A stretch of DNA of 5,654 nt from Rhodospirillaceae bacterium CCH5-H10. Its GTDB lineage: Bacteria; Pseudomonadota; Alphaproteobacteria; Reyranellales; Reyranellaceae. A model generated the notes under the pieces. It was not told the origin of the DNA and made no database searches. It was given only the letters and a program-made list of their open reading frames with translations. Shown piece after piece: positions 1 through 5,654 of this stretch. A program made the position numbers and the translations under genes. Every line of letters begins with the position of its first letter. Position 1 is the first letter of the stretch. Where the stretch lies: the NCBI GenBank assembly GCA_001557035.1, contig LSKJ01000264.1, positions 1 to 5,654 of the forward strand, written 5' to 3'.

Positions 1-1
1 C

Positions 2-49
2 GGGCTCGATACGGCGGCGATAATCGACGCGGTGGCGCGCGCCGTCTAA
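2..49 (+). CDS. C-terminal end of an upstream gene (partial, product unknown)
   Basis: An open frame enters from the left edge and stops at TAA 47-49. It encodes 15 residues, GLDTAAIIDAVARAV, an alanine-rich helical tail typical of a protein C-terminus. The stop lies 9 bases before the mtnA start, which suggests one transcript with mtnA. In many bacteria mtnA neighbours mtnP or a class II aldolase, but this tail is too short to assign. The reading frame rests only on being open and on its spacing. Confidence 0.45.
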   Translation, partial: GLDTAAIIDAVARAV

Positions 50-58
50 AGTGGCGGC

Positions 59-1159
59 GTGAAAGTAGACGGCAAGCCTTATCGCACCATCTGGCTCGGC
101 GCCGACGGCACGACCGTCCAGGCCATCGACCAGACCCTGCTGCCCCACCGTTTCGTCGTGCGCGATCTGCGCACGATGGAGGACGCCGAAGCGGCGATCC
201 GCACCATGATCGTGCGCGGCGCGCCGCTGATCGGCGCCGCCGCCGCCTACGGCATGGCGCTCGCCATGGCCGCCGATCCATCCGACGCCATGCTGCCGCG
301 CGCTTACACCGTGCTGATGGAATCGCGACCGACGGCGGTGAACCTGCGCTGGGCGCTCGACGATCTGCGTGCGCTGCTGGCGCCGTTGCCGCCCGCCGAG
401 CGGCGCGAGGCCGCCTACCGGCGCGCCGCCGAGATCTGCGACGAGGATGTCGAGATCTGCCGCCGCATCGGCGAGAACGGGCTGGGCCTGATCCGCAAAC
501 TGAAGCCGCGCGACAAAGGCGGGCGCATCAATGCCCTCACCCATTGCAACGCGGGCTGGCTCGCCACCGTCGACTGGGGGACGGCGCTGGCGCCGATCTA
601 TCAGGCGCACGATGCCGGCATCCCCATCCATGTCTGGGTCGACGAGACGCGGCCCCGAAACCAGGGCGCCAGCCTGACGGCATGGGAGCTGGGCAAGCAC
701 GGCGTGCCGCACACGGTGATCGCCGACAATGCCGGCGGCCACCTGATGCAGCACGACCAGGTCGACTTCGTCATCACCGGCACCGACCGCACGACGCGCG
801 GCGGCGACGTCTGCAACAAGATCGGCACCTACCTGAAGGCGCTGGCCGCGCACGACAACGGCGTGCCCTTCTATGTCGGCCTGCCCTATCCGACCATCGA
901 CTGGACGATCGTCGACGGCGTGCGAGACATCCCGATCGAGGAGCGCAGCGCGCGCGAGCTGTCGCACATGACCGGGCGCACCGAGACCGGTGAACTCGCG
1001 ACGGTGCAGATCCTTCCCGAAGGCAGTGCCGGCGCCAATCCTGCCTTCGATGTGACGCCGGCGCGGCTGGTGACGGCGCTGATCACCGAGCGCGGCGTCT
1101 GCGACGCCAGCGAGGCCGGCCTGCTGTCGCTCTATCCCGAGCAGTCGCGGGCGGCGTGA
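59..1159 (+). CDS. mtnA: S-methyl-5-thioribose-1-phosphate isomerase (MtnA)
   Basis: This enzyme isomerises 5-methylthioribose-1-phosphate to 5-methylthioribulose-1-phosphate in the cytoplasm, a step of methionine salvage from methylthioadenosine. The 366 residues match the usual family length (about 340-370). Visible family features are the RGAP sugar-phosphate loop (53-56), [10 protein letters not shown] carrying the catalytic cysteine C163, the DETRPRNQG stretch (195-203), GTDR carrying the catalytic acid D243, the NKIGTY motif (253-258), and the C-terminal NPAFDVTP (327-334). C163 and D243 correspond to C160 and D240 of Bacillus subtilis MtnA. The start is GTG at 59: homologues begin close to the KxxGxxYRTIWL motif, and the GTG at 51 runs straight into a stop. 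The ribosome site is weak. Its TGA overlaps the GTG of the next gene, implying translational coupling. The loop after D243 reads TTRGGDVC, where many MtnA proteins have a version of IAANGD, placing it in a distinct subgroup. The related eIF2B-alpha fold is the only alternative and is unlikely given both catalytic residues. Confidence 0.95.
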   Translation: MKVDGKPYRTIWLGADGTTVQAIDQTLLPHRFVVRDLRTMEDAEAAIRTMIVRGAPLIGAAAAYGMALAMAADPSDAMLPRAYTVLMESRPTAVNLRWALDDLRALLAPLPPAERREAAYRRAAEICDEDVEICRRIGENGLGLIRKLKPRDKGGRINALTHCNAGWLATVDWGTALAPIYQAHDAGIPIHVWVDETRPRNQGASLTAWELGKHGVPHTVIADNAGGHLMQHDQVDFVITGTDRTTRGGDVCNKIGTYLKALAAHDNGVPFYVGLPYPTIDWTIVDGVRDIPIEERSARELSHMTGRTETGELATVQILPEGSAGANPAFDVTPARLVTALITERGVCDASEAGLLSLYPEQSRAA

Positions 1160-2340
1160 AGGTCACGGCAGCGGCCAGGGCCACCGTCGGCCTCTGCCTC
1201 ACCCAGATCGTGGGCTGGGGCACCACCTTCCTGATGCCCTCGGTGCTGGGCCGCCACTTCGAGCGCGACCTCGACCTGCCGAGCGAGGTCGTCTACGGCG
1301 GCATCACCGTGATGTTCGGCGTCGGCGCCCTGTTCGCGCCCCGGGTCGGCCGGCTTCTCGACCGCACCGGCGCGCGCTCGGTGATGACCATCGGGTCGGT
1401 GGTCTATGCGCTGTCGCTCGCGGCACTCTCCTTCTCGCAAGGACTGGTGAGCTATCTCCTGTGCTGGGCCGCCATGGGTGTCGCCTCGACCCTGGCGCTG
1501 AACACGCCGGCCAGCATTGCGCTGGCGCAGATTGCCGGCAGCCGTGCACGCCAGGCGATTGCGATCCTCGCCATCATCGGCGGCTTCGCCTCGACCGTCT
1601 TCTGGCCGCTCTCCGAAGCGCTCGAAGCCTTCCTGAGCTGGCGCGGCGTATTGCTCGTCTATGCCGCGATCCATCTCCTGGTCTGCGCGCCGGTCCATCT
1701 GCTGGTGCTGCCCGGCCGGCCGACGGTCGGCACGCAGGCGGCAGCCAGCACGACGCCGGCACCACCGCCCTCGGACCACACCAAACGCATCTTCCTCTTG
1801 CTGGCGGTGGCCTTCTCCTGTGGCGCCTTCATCTTCACCGGCTTCATCGTGCACGCGATCGGCGTGATGCGCGGGCTGGGTCACGATCCTGCTTCCGCCC
1901 TGCTGCTCGCCTCGCTGATCGGACCGGCGCAGGTCGCCGTGCGGGTTGTCGAACTCGTGTTCGGCCACCGCTACGCCATCAGCACGTCGACCTTGTTTGC
2001 CGCCGCCGTCCTGCCGCTGGGTCTCGGGCTCGCCTTCCTGGCCGGTGGCAACTTCGCGGTCGCCCTGCTCTGCCTGGTCGCCTACGGCATCGCGAACGGC
2101 CTGAAGGCGGTCCTGCGCGCCACGCTGCCGCTCGCCCTGTTCGGACGCGCCCAGTTCGGCACCTATCTCGGTCGGCTCGCCCTGCCGCAGGGCATCGTCT
2201 CGGCCGCCGCGCCGCCGGTGCTCGCCGCGGTGATGGCCAATTACGGCGCCGAGGGCGTGCTGGCCGTCAACTTCGTGATCGCCACGATCGCGCTCGTCGC
2301 GACCGTCCTGCTGATCCGGACGAGCGGGACGGTCCGCTGA
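1156..2340 (+). CDS. MFS transporter, 12 membrane segments, substrate unknown
   Basis: This is an inner-membrane major facilitator protein of 394 residues, the normal length for a 12-segment carrier. Hydrophobic segments appear in two groups of about six (residues about 8-185 and 212-387). They are separated by a polar, Ala/Pro/Thr-rich cytoplasmic loop at about 187-211. The signature loop between segments 2 and 3 is present as [10 protein letters not shown] (65-74), the G-x-L-x-D-R-x-G-x-R pattern of motif A. The first segment has the [11 protein letters not shown] sequence (15-25) common in a proteobacterial MFS group of undefined substrate. The start is GTG at 1156, inside the mtnA stop (GTGA overlap). 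No good Shine-Dalgarno is visible, so translation is probably coupled to mtnA. The coupling suggests, but does not prove, transport of a methylthio-sugar, nucleoside or related product. The substrate cannot be read from the sequence. Confidence 0.9.
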   Translation: MKVTAAARATVGLCLTQIVGWGTTFLMPSVLGRHFERDLDLPSEVVYGGITVMFGVGALFAPRVGRLLDRTGARSVMTIGSVVYALSLAALSFSQGLVSYLLCWAAMGVASTLALNTPASIALAQIAGSRARQAIAILAIIGGFASTVFWPLSEALEAFLSWRGVLLVYAAIHLLVCAPVHLLVLPGRPTVGTQAAASTTPAPPPSDHTKRIFLLLAVAFSCGAFIFTGFIVHAIGVMRGLGHDPASALLLASLIGPAQVAVRVVELVFGHRYAISTSTLFAAAVLPLGLGLAFLAGGNFAVALLCLVAYGIANGLKAVLRATLPLALFGRAQFGTYLGRLALPQGIVSAAAPPVLAAVMANYGAEGVLAVNFVIATIALVATVLLIRTSGTVR

Positions 2341-2382
2341 CGGCACAGACGAACCCAGGCCGGGTCGGGGCGCTTCATTGCG
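2341..2382. other. Convergent intergenic gap
   Basis: These 42 bases separate the MFS stop from the stop of the minus-strand hydrolase. The only symmetry I see is a 4-base stem, ACCC-AGGCC-GGGT (2353-2365), with no T-tract on either strand. No convincing intrinsic terminator is visible, so read-through or Rho-dependent ending is possible. Confidence 0.5.
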
Positions 2383-3918
2383 TCAGGGACGGACCTGGAG
2401 CCCCTTGGACGAAGCCTGCATGCCGGTGAAGTCGCGGCCGCTGGAAACGATGCGCCACGACAGCATCTTCTGTGCGTAGGCGAGCATCGCCGGCGCCGAG
2501 GCCGGATCGCGCGACAGGTCGTTCAGGCAGTGCGGGTCGGCTTCGAGGTCGAAGAACAGCGGCGGCAGGGCCGCGAAGTGGACGTACTTGAAGCGCTCGT
2601 CGCGGATGACGGCCAGCGAGCAGGCGTCCATCGGCAGGCCGAGCGCGATTTCCGAGTCCGCCGCGCCCAGGCCGCGGAAGTCGAACTCCCAATGCACTTC
2701 CCGGCGCCAGTCCGCCGGCGCCTTGCCATGGAGAAACGGCAACAGGGAGCGGCCGTCGCACTGCCGTGGAATGTCGAGGCCGAGCCAGTCGAGGATCGTC
2801 GGCATCACGTCCACCGCCTCGGTGAAGCGCTCGATCGCGGTACCGCGCGTGTCATCGGCCGCGGCCCGCGGATCGCGCACGATCAGCGGCACGTTGTAGG
2901 CCTCGTCGAAATAGCCCTGCTTGCCCAGCATCCAGTGGTCGCCCAGCAGCTCGCCATGATCGGACGTCACGACGATCAGCGTGTCGTCGTAGAGGCCCCA
3001 TTCCTTGAGCCGGTCGATCAGGCGGCCGACCTGGTCGTCGACTTCCTGCACCATGCCGTAGTAGGTGGCGCGCAACTGCGCGAGATCGGTGTCGCCGAGA
3101 TCGGCGACCAGCCCCTGCCCGGTGACGAAGTAACTCGCGAGACTCTGCAAGCGGAGATAGCTGGCCAGCAGCGGATGCTGCGCGCCCTCCCGTTCGGCCG
3201 TGGCGGCACGATGCGGCGGCGCCATGTCGGCGGGATCGTAGAGCGTGTTGTAGGGCGCGGGCGCGATGAAGGGAGGATGCGGCCGGATGTAGGCCGCATG
3301 CGCGAACCACGAACCGTTGCGCCGCACCGAGATGAAGTCGAGGAGCCGGTCCGTGAGGAAGGCGGTGATGCTGTCCTCGGCCTTGAAGCGCGCCGGTGGA
3401 AAGGTCGGCCCGCGATCGCCCGCCGGGACCGCCGGCCGGTAGATCTCGGTGACATCGTCGGCGAAGTCATAGCCCTTGGCCTTGAGGTCGGCCATCCACG
3501 GATAGGCCAGTTCCGGGAGGTGCAGCTCGGGCGTGAAGCCCGGCATCACCGACTCGTAGGTCCGCAATGCCGGATCGTCGGGCGGCAGCCCGGTCGGATC
3601 GACGGTCGTGTCGGTGTAGCCGAACAGGGCCGGGTCATATCCAGCCTTGCGGCATTCGAGGGCGATGTTGGTGAAGCGCCGCGCCAGCGGCGTGCCGTTC
3701 CGCATCACGCCGTTGTTGTGCTGATAGGTGCCGGTCAGCAGCGCCGCGCGCGAGGGACCGCAGGGAGCCGCCTGCACGAAGTGCCGCCGGCAAAGCACGC
3801 CATCTGCAGCCAGTCGGTCCAGGTTGGGAGTCTTCAGTACGGGATTGCCGGCGCAGCCCAGCGCATCGGCGCGCCATTGATCGATGACGATGAAGAGGAT
3901 GTTCCTCCGGGCGACCAT
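2383..3918 (-). CDS. Sulfatase-family hydrolase, phosphonate monoester hydrolase (PMH) type
   Basis: This is a metal-dependent esterase of the alkaline phosphatase superfamily with a formylglycine nucleophile. Characterised PMH enzymes cleave phosphonate monoesters and, promiscuously, phosphodiesters and sulfate esters. From ATG 3918 it has 511 residues, close to PMH enzymes (about 514). Visible features are IDQWRAD with metal ligand D13, the formylglycine motif CGPSR at 53-57 (C53 modified by FGE), N74 and Y101, RPHPPF with H214, SDHGELLGDH with D320/H321, and K333. The C-terminal FAALPPLFFDLEADP (448-462) closely resembles Rhizobium leguminosarum PMH as I recall it. Position 103 is Asp where that enzyme has active-site Thr107. 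The open frame extends to TTG 3972, but ATG 3918 is preferred: GGAAGGGGAG lies 6 bases upstream, and homologues begin just before the conserved RxNxLxIVxDQW. There is no signal peptide, so a cytoplasmic location is expected. It stands alone on its strand. The physiological substrate is unknown; arylsulfatase or choline-sulfatase-like activity is the alternative. Confidence 0.88.
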   Translation of the reverse strand: MVARRNILFIVIDQWRADALGCAGNPVLKTPNLDRLAADGVLCRRHFVQAAPCGPSRAALLTGTYQHNNGVMRNGTPLARRFTNIALECRKAGYDPALFGYTDTTVDPTGLPPDDPALRTYESVMPGFTPELHLPELAYPWMADLKAKGYDFADDVTEIYRPAVPAGDRGPTFPPARFKAEDSITAFLTDRLLDFISVRRNGSWFAHAAYIRPHPPFIAPAPYNTLYDPADMAPPHRAATAEREGAQHPLLASYLRLQSLASYFVTGQGLVADLGDTDLAQLRATYYGMVQEVDDQVGRLIDRLKEWGLYDDTLIVVTSDHGELLGDHWMLGKQGYFDEAYNVPLIVRDPRAAADDTRGTAIERFTEAVDVMPTILDWLGLDIPRQCDGRSLLPFLHGKAPADWRREVHWEFDFRGLGAADSEIALGLPMDACSLAVIRDERFKYVHFAALPPLFFDLEADPHCLNDLSRDPASAPAMLAYAQKMLSWRIVSSGRDFTGMQASSKGLQVRP

Positions 3919-3923
3919 CCGAT

Positions 3924-3934
3924 GCTCCCCTTCC
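3924..3934 (-). promoter_or_regulatory. Strong Shine-Dalgarno fixing the hydrolase start
   Basis: Read on the minus strand, GGAAGGGGAGC lies directly before CATCGG and ATG 3918. This near-ideal purine-rich ribosome site selects that ATG over the upstream TTG 3972, ATG 3948 and ATG 3936, none of which has a comparable site. Confidence 0.75.
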
Positions 3935-3959
3935 ATGCCGACGATCATCCGGCGCTCGT

Positions 3960-3973
3960 ATTGTCGGGACAAT
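3960..3973. promoter_or_regulatory. Perfect 14-base palindrome, candidate operator
   Basis: The sequence ATTGTC-GG-GACAAT is an inverted repeat with 6-base arms and a 2-base centre. It lies 42-55 bases upstream of the hydrolase ATG, beside the TATGAA box on the minus strand. Symmetric sites of this size, especially TTGTnnnnACAA types, are typical of dimeric repressors such as GntR or LacI-like proteins. No regulator gene is in the window, so its binding protein is unknown. With a 4-base insertion in one arm, the symmetry extends outward (CGTA on both sides). Confidence 0.4.
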
Positions 3974-4115
3974 TCATACGACTTCAGTAGCAGAAAAATT
4001 GGATTGCCTGCTGGCGCACCCGCCCGAAAAGCGAGCTCGCCGGCGAACAGGACGAAGCGGCCGCCTGCTTGCTAGTATCGGCGCCGGCAACAGCGGGCGC
4101 GGCCCGAGAAGGTCC

Positions 4116-5360
4116 ATGTTCGAACCCCATTCGCTCATCCTCGGCTTCGTCGTCGCGCTCGGCGTCGGCCTGCTGATCGGCATCGACCGCGAGCGCAAGA
4201 AGGGCGAAGGGCCCGGGCGCGGTGCCGCGGGGCTGCGCACCTTCACGCTCGCCTCGCTCGCCGGCGCGATCGGAGCCGCGGCCGGCGGCGAAATCCTCCT
4301 CGCCGCGATCGTCCTGGGCGTGGCGGCTTTCGCCGGCCTCTCCTACTGGCACGCGCGCGACACCGACCCCGGCCTGACGACGGAGACGGCGCTGGTCGCC
4401 ACGACCCTGCTGGGCGGGCTTGCCATCCGCGAACCCGCGTTCGCCGCGGGAGTCGGCGTGGTGGTCGCCATGCTGCTCAATGCCCGCGAAGTGCTGCACC
4501 GCTTCGTGCGCTCGATGCTGACCGAAGGGGAGTTGCACGACCTGCTGATCTTCGCCGGCGCCACGCTGGTCGTGCTGCCGCTGCTGCCCGATCATCCGAT
4601 CGGTCCCTATGGCGCGCTGAACCTCCGCACCATCTGGCTGGTGGTGATCCTGGTGATGGGCGTCGGAGCCCTGGGTTATATCGCGGTCCGGATCGTGGGG
4701 CCGCGATTCGGCCTGCCGCTGGCCGGCCTCGCCTCGGGCTTCATCTCCAGCTCCGCGACCATCGGCGCGATGGGCGCGCGCGCCGCCAAGGAGCCGCGCC
4801 TGACGAGGCCGGCGGCGGCCGGGGCCGCGCTCTCCTCCGTCGCGACCGTGGTGCAGCTCGGTATCCTCATCGCCGCCACCGATCTCGAAGCCTTGAAGGC
4901 TCTCGCGATGCCTCTGCTCTGCGCGGGCGCCGCCGCGATCGTCTATGGCGGCGCCTTCATCCTGTGGGCGTTGCGCGAGGACCGAGGCACGGTCGAGGAA
5001 ACCGCGGGCAGCGCCTTCAGCCTGCGGACCGCGCTCATATTCGCCGCGATCCTCGCTGCGGTGCTGCTGCTGGCGGCGGCGCTGCAGGACTGGATGGGCG
5101 AGGCCGGCGTCATCCTCGCGGCCGGCGCGGCGGGCTTTGCCGACACGCATGCGCCCGCCATCTCGGTCGCCTCGCTCGTGGCCGACGGGCGGCTGACACC
5201 TCATGCGGCCGTCATCCCCATCCTCGCCGCCTTCACGACCAACACCGTGACCAAGATGATGTTCGCCTTCGGCGCCGGCGGTGTGCGTTTCGCTCTTTAT
5301 GTCGTGCCGGGCCAGCTTCTGATGCTGGCCGCGGCATGGACCGCTATGCTCGTCGCCTGA
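4116..5360 (+). CDS. MgtC/SapB-DUF4010 family integral membrane protein
   Basis: This is a polytopic inner-membrane protein of 414 residues with two parts. The N-terminal MgtC/SapB-like domain (about 1-130) shows GLLIGIDRERK (18-28), GLRTFTLASLAG (39-50) and TETALVATTLLGGL (89-102). The C-terminal DUF4010 domain (about 170-410) shows GLASGFISSSATIGAMG (204-220) and AAFTTNTVTKM (371-381). About ten or more hydrophobic segments are visible. The biochemical role of the two-domain family is not established; MgtC relatives are linked to low-magnesium survival and control of ATP synthase, so transport or stress roles are inference. The start is ATG 4116, preceded by GAGAAGG (4106-4112). The frame stays open back to ATG 3999, but that 39-residue Arg-rich extension lacks a ribosome site and precedes the point where family members begin. 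The downstream patatin gene is only 14 bases away, suggesting an operon. Confidence 0.9.
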   Translation: MFEPHSLILGFVVALGVGLLIGIDRERKKGEGPGRGAAGLRTFTLASLAGAIGAAAGGEILLAAIVLGVAAFAGLSYWHARDTDPGLTTETALVATTLLGGLAIREPAFAAGVGVVVAMLLNAREVLHRFVRSMLTEGELHDLLIFAGATLVVLPLLPDHPIGPYGALNLRTIWLVVILVMGVGALGYIAVRIVGPRFGLPLAGLASGFISSSATIGAMGARAAKEPRLTRPAAAGAALSSVATVVQLGILIAATDLEALKALAMPLLCAGAAAIVYGGAFILWALREDRGTVEETAGSAFSLRTALIFAAILAAVLLLAAALQDWMGEAGVILAAGAAGFADTHAPAISVASLVADGRLTPHAAVIPILAAFTTNTVTKMMFAFGAGGVRFALYVVPGQLLMLAAAWTAMLVA

Positions 5361-5374
5361 TCCAAGGGAATTCC

Positions 5375-5654
5375 ATGACCGTCGCAAGGAAGTTTGGCCG
5401 CCGCGGCCTCATGGCAGCCGGAACGCTCGCTGCCGCCACTGCGCTTGGGCGCCCCGCTTTTGCGCAGGCACCGGCGGCGGCCGGAGCGACACCGGCCGGC
5501 TGGAACGACGGGCTGGCGCATCCCATTCCCTACACGCCCTCGCCCGGTCTCGGGAAGGAGCGCGGCCTCGTGCTGGGCGGTGGCGGCGCCTATCTCGTCT
5601 CCTGGATGATGGGCTACTTCCATGCGCTGAAGCAGAACGGCGTCGATCTCGCGA
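5375..5654 (+). CDS. Tat-exported patatin-like phospholipase (3' end cut by window)
   Basis: Ninety-three codons are visible before the right edge. The N-terminus is a twin-arginine signal: basic RKFGRRGLM with R9-R10, a hydrophobic Ala/Leu stretch (about 11-24) and a likely cleavage site after AFA (28-30). Mature sequence begins with an Ala/Pro linker. The segment GLVLGGGGAYLVSWMMGY (64-81) is the Gly-rich oxyanion loop (GGGG 68-71) and following helix that open the patatin domain. The catalytic Ser (GxSxG) and Asp (DG[A/G]) should lie downstream, outside the window. The family hydrolyses acyl esters of lipids; export would place it in the periplasm or beyond. ATG 5375 is supported by AAGGGAA at 5364-5370. 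Tight spacing to the MgtC/DUF4010 gene suggests co-expression and a shared envelope role. The GGGG is followed by AYLVS rather than the more common A[R/K]G, so this is a divergent patatin subgroup. Confidence 0.85.
   Translation, partial: MTVARKFGRRGLMAAGTLAAATALGRPAFAQAPAAAGATPAGWNDGLAHPIPYTPSPGLGKERGLVLGGGGAYLVSWMMGYFHALKQNGVDLA

Larger units (their letters stand above)
3919..4115. promoter_or_regulatory. Divergent intergenic region with probable promoters for both flanking genes
   Basis: About 197 bases separate the starts of the hydrolase (minus) and the MgtC/DUF4010 gene (plus), so both promoters should lie here. The region includes an AT-rich patch at about 3971-4003, standing out from the GC-rich surroundings. 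On the minus strand TATGAA (3974-3979) resembles a -10 box next to a palindrome, but no good -35 is seen. On the plus strand GCTAGTATC (4071-4079) resembles an alphaproteobacterial -10 element and would give a leader of roughly 30 bases. Both box assignments are weak. The open frame running from 3999 into the MgtC gene is treated as leader, not protein. Confidence 0.45.

Noticed and set aside
544..993. Open frame of 149 codons within mtnA, same strand, other frame
   Set aside because: It is Arg-rich and low in complexity and lies wholly inside a well-supported gene, so it is a frame shadow.
1132..2346. Long open frame of 404 codons antisense to the MFS gene
   Set aside because: Its product is dominated by Arg, Gly, Asp, Gln and His in low-complexity runs, with no domain. 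This is the usual mirror of a GC-rich membrane-protein gene, whose hydrophobic codons read as polar ones in reverse.
2353..2365. ACCC-AGGCC-GGGT as a terminator between the convergent genes
   Set aside because: The 4-base stem is too short and no T-run follows on either strand. This level of symmetry is expected by chance in GC-rich DNA.
2530..3990. Long open frame of 486 codons antisense to the hydrolase gene
   Set aside because: The minus strand carries a complete set of sulfatase/PMH motifs. The plus-strand product is rich in Arg, Val and Glu, with no motif and no ribosome site.
3984..5387. Long open frame of 467 codons antisense to the MgtC/DUF4010 gene
   Set aside because: It has the same Arg/Gly/Glu/His-rich composition without a recognisable fold, and it covers a clear membrane-protein gene on the other strand.
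1..5654. Possible defence system, mobile element or undescribed multi-gene system
   Set aside because: All complete genes fit common metabolic or membrane families. There are no integrase, transposase, direct repeats or composition breaks apart from the ordinary AT-rich intergenic patch. The patatin resembles effector phospholipases only at family level, and it has an export signal and no nucleotide-sensing partner nearby.

Overview
The window is GC-rich, densely packed bacterial chromosome. Start codons include GTG, one gene pair overlaps by 3 bases, and the proteins resemble those of Alphaproteobacteria (Rhizobiales or Rhodospirillales type). That placement is an inference from protein style; no rRNA or marker gene is present. 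I see no tRNA, rRNA, CRISPR array, insertion sequence or phage gene.

Layout. (1) The left edge carries the last 15 codons of a plus-strand gene, followed closely by mtnA (5-methylthioribose-1-phosphate isomerase of methionine salvage, GTG start). The GTG start of a 394-residue MFS transporter overlaps the mtnA stop codon, so the three are probably one transcript. (2) After a 42-base convergent gap, a minus-strand gene encodes a formylglycine-dependent sulfatase/phosphonate monoester hydrolase. It closely resembles the rhizobial PMH enzymes. (3) A divergent intergenic region of about 200 bases (3919-4115) holds an AT-rich patch and a perfect 14-base palindrome. It is the only substantial regulatory space in the window. 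(4) A plus-strand pair follows: a polytopic MgtC/SapB-DUF4010 membrane protein, then 14 bases later a Tat-signal-bearing patatin-like phospholipase cut by the right edge.

Working together. mtnA recycles the methylthioadenosine left by polyamine and quorum-signal synthesis, and the coupled MFS protein may move a related small solute. The PMH-like hydrolase probably acts in the cytoplasm on phosphonate, phosphate or sulfate esters. The MgtC/DUF4010 and patatin pair is an envelope-oriented operon. No evident single pathway links the three blocks. The window looks like an ordinary metabolic region, and I found no convincing undescribed system. The points most worth a second look are the substituted active-site position in the hydrolase, the operator-like palindrome, and the MgtC/DUF4010-patatin pairing.
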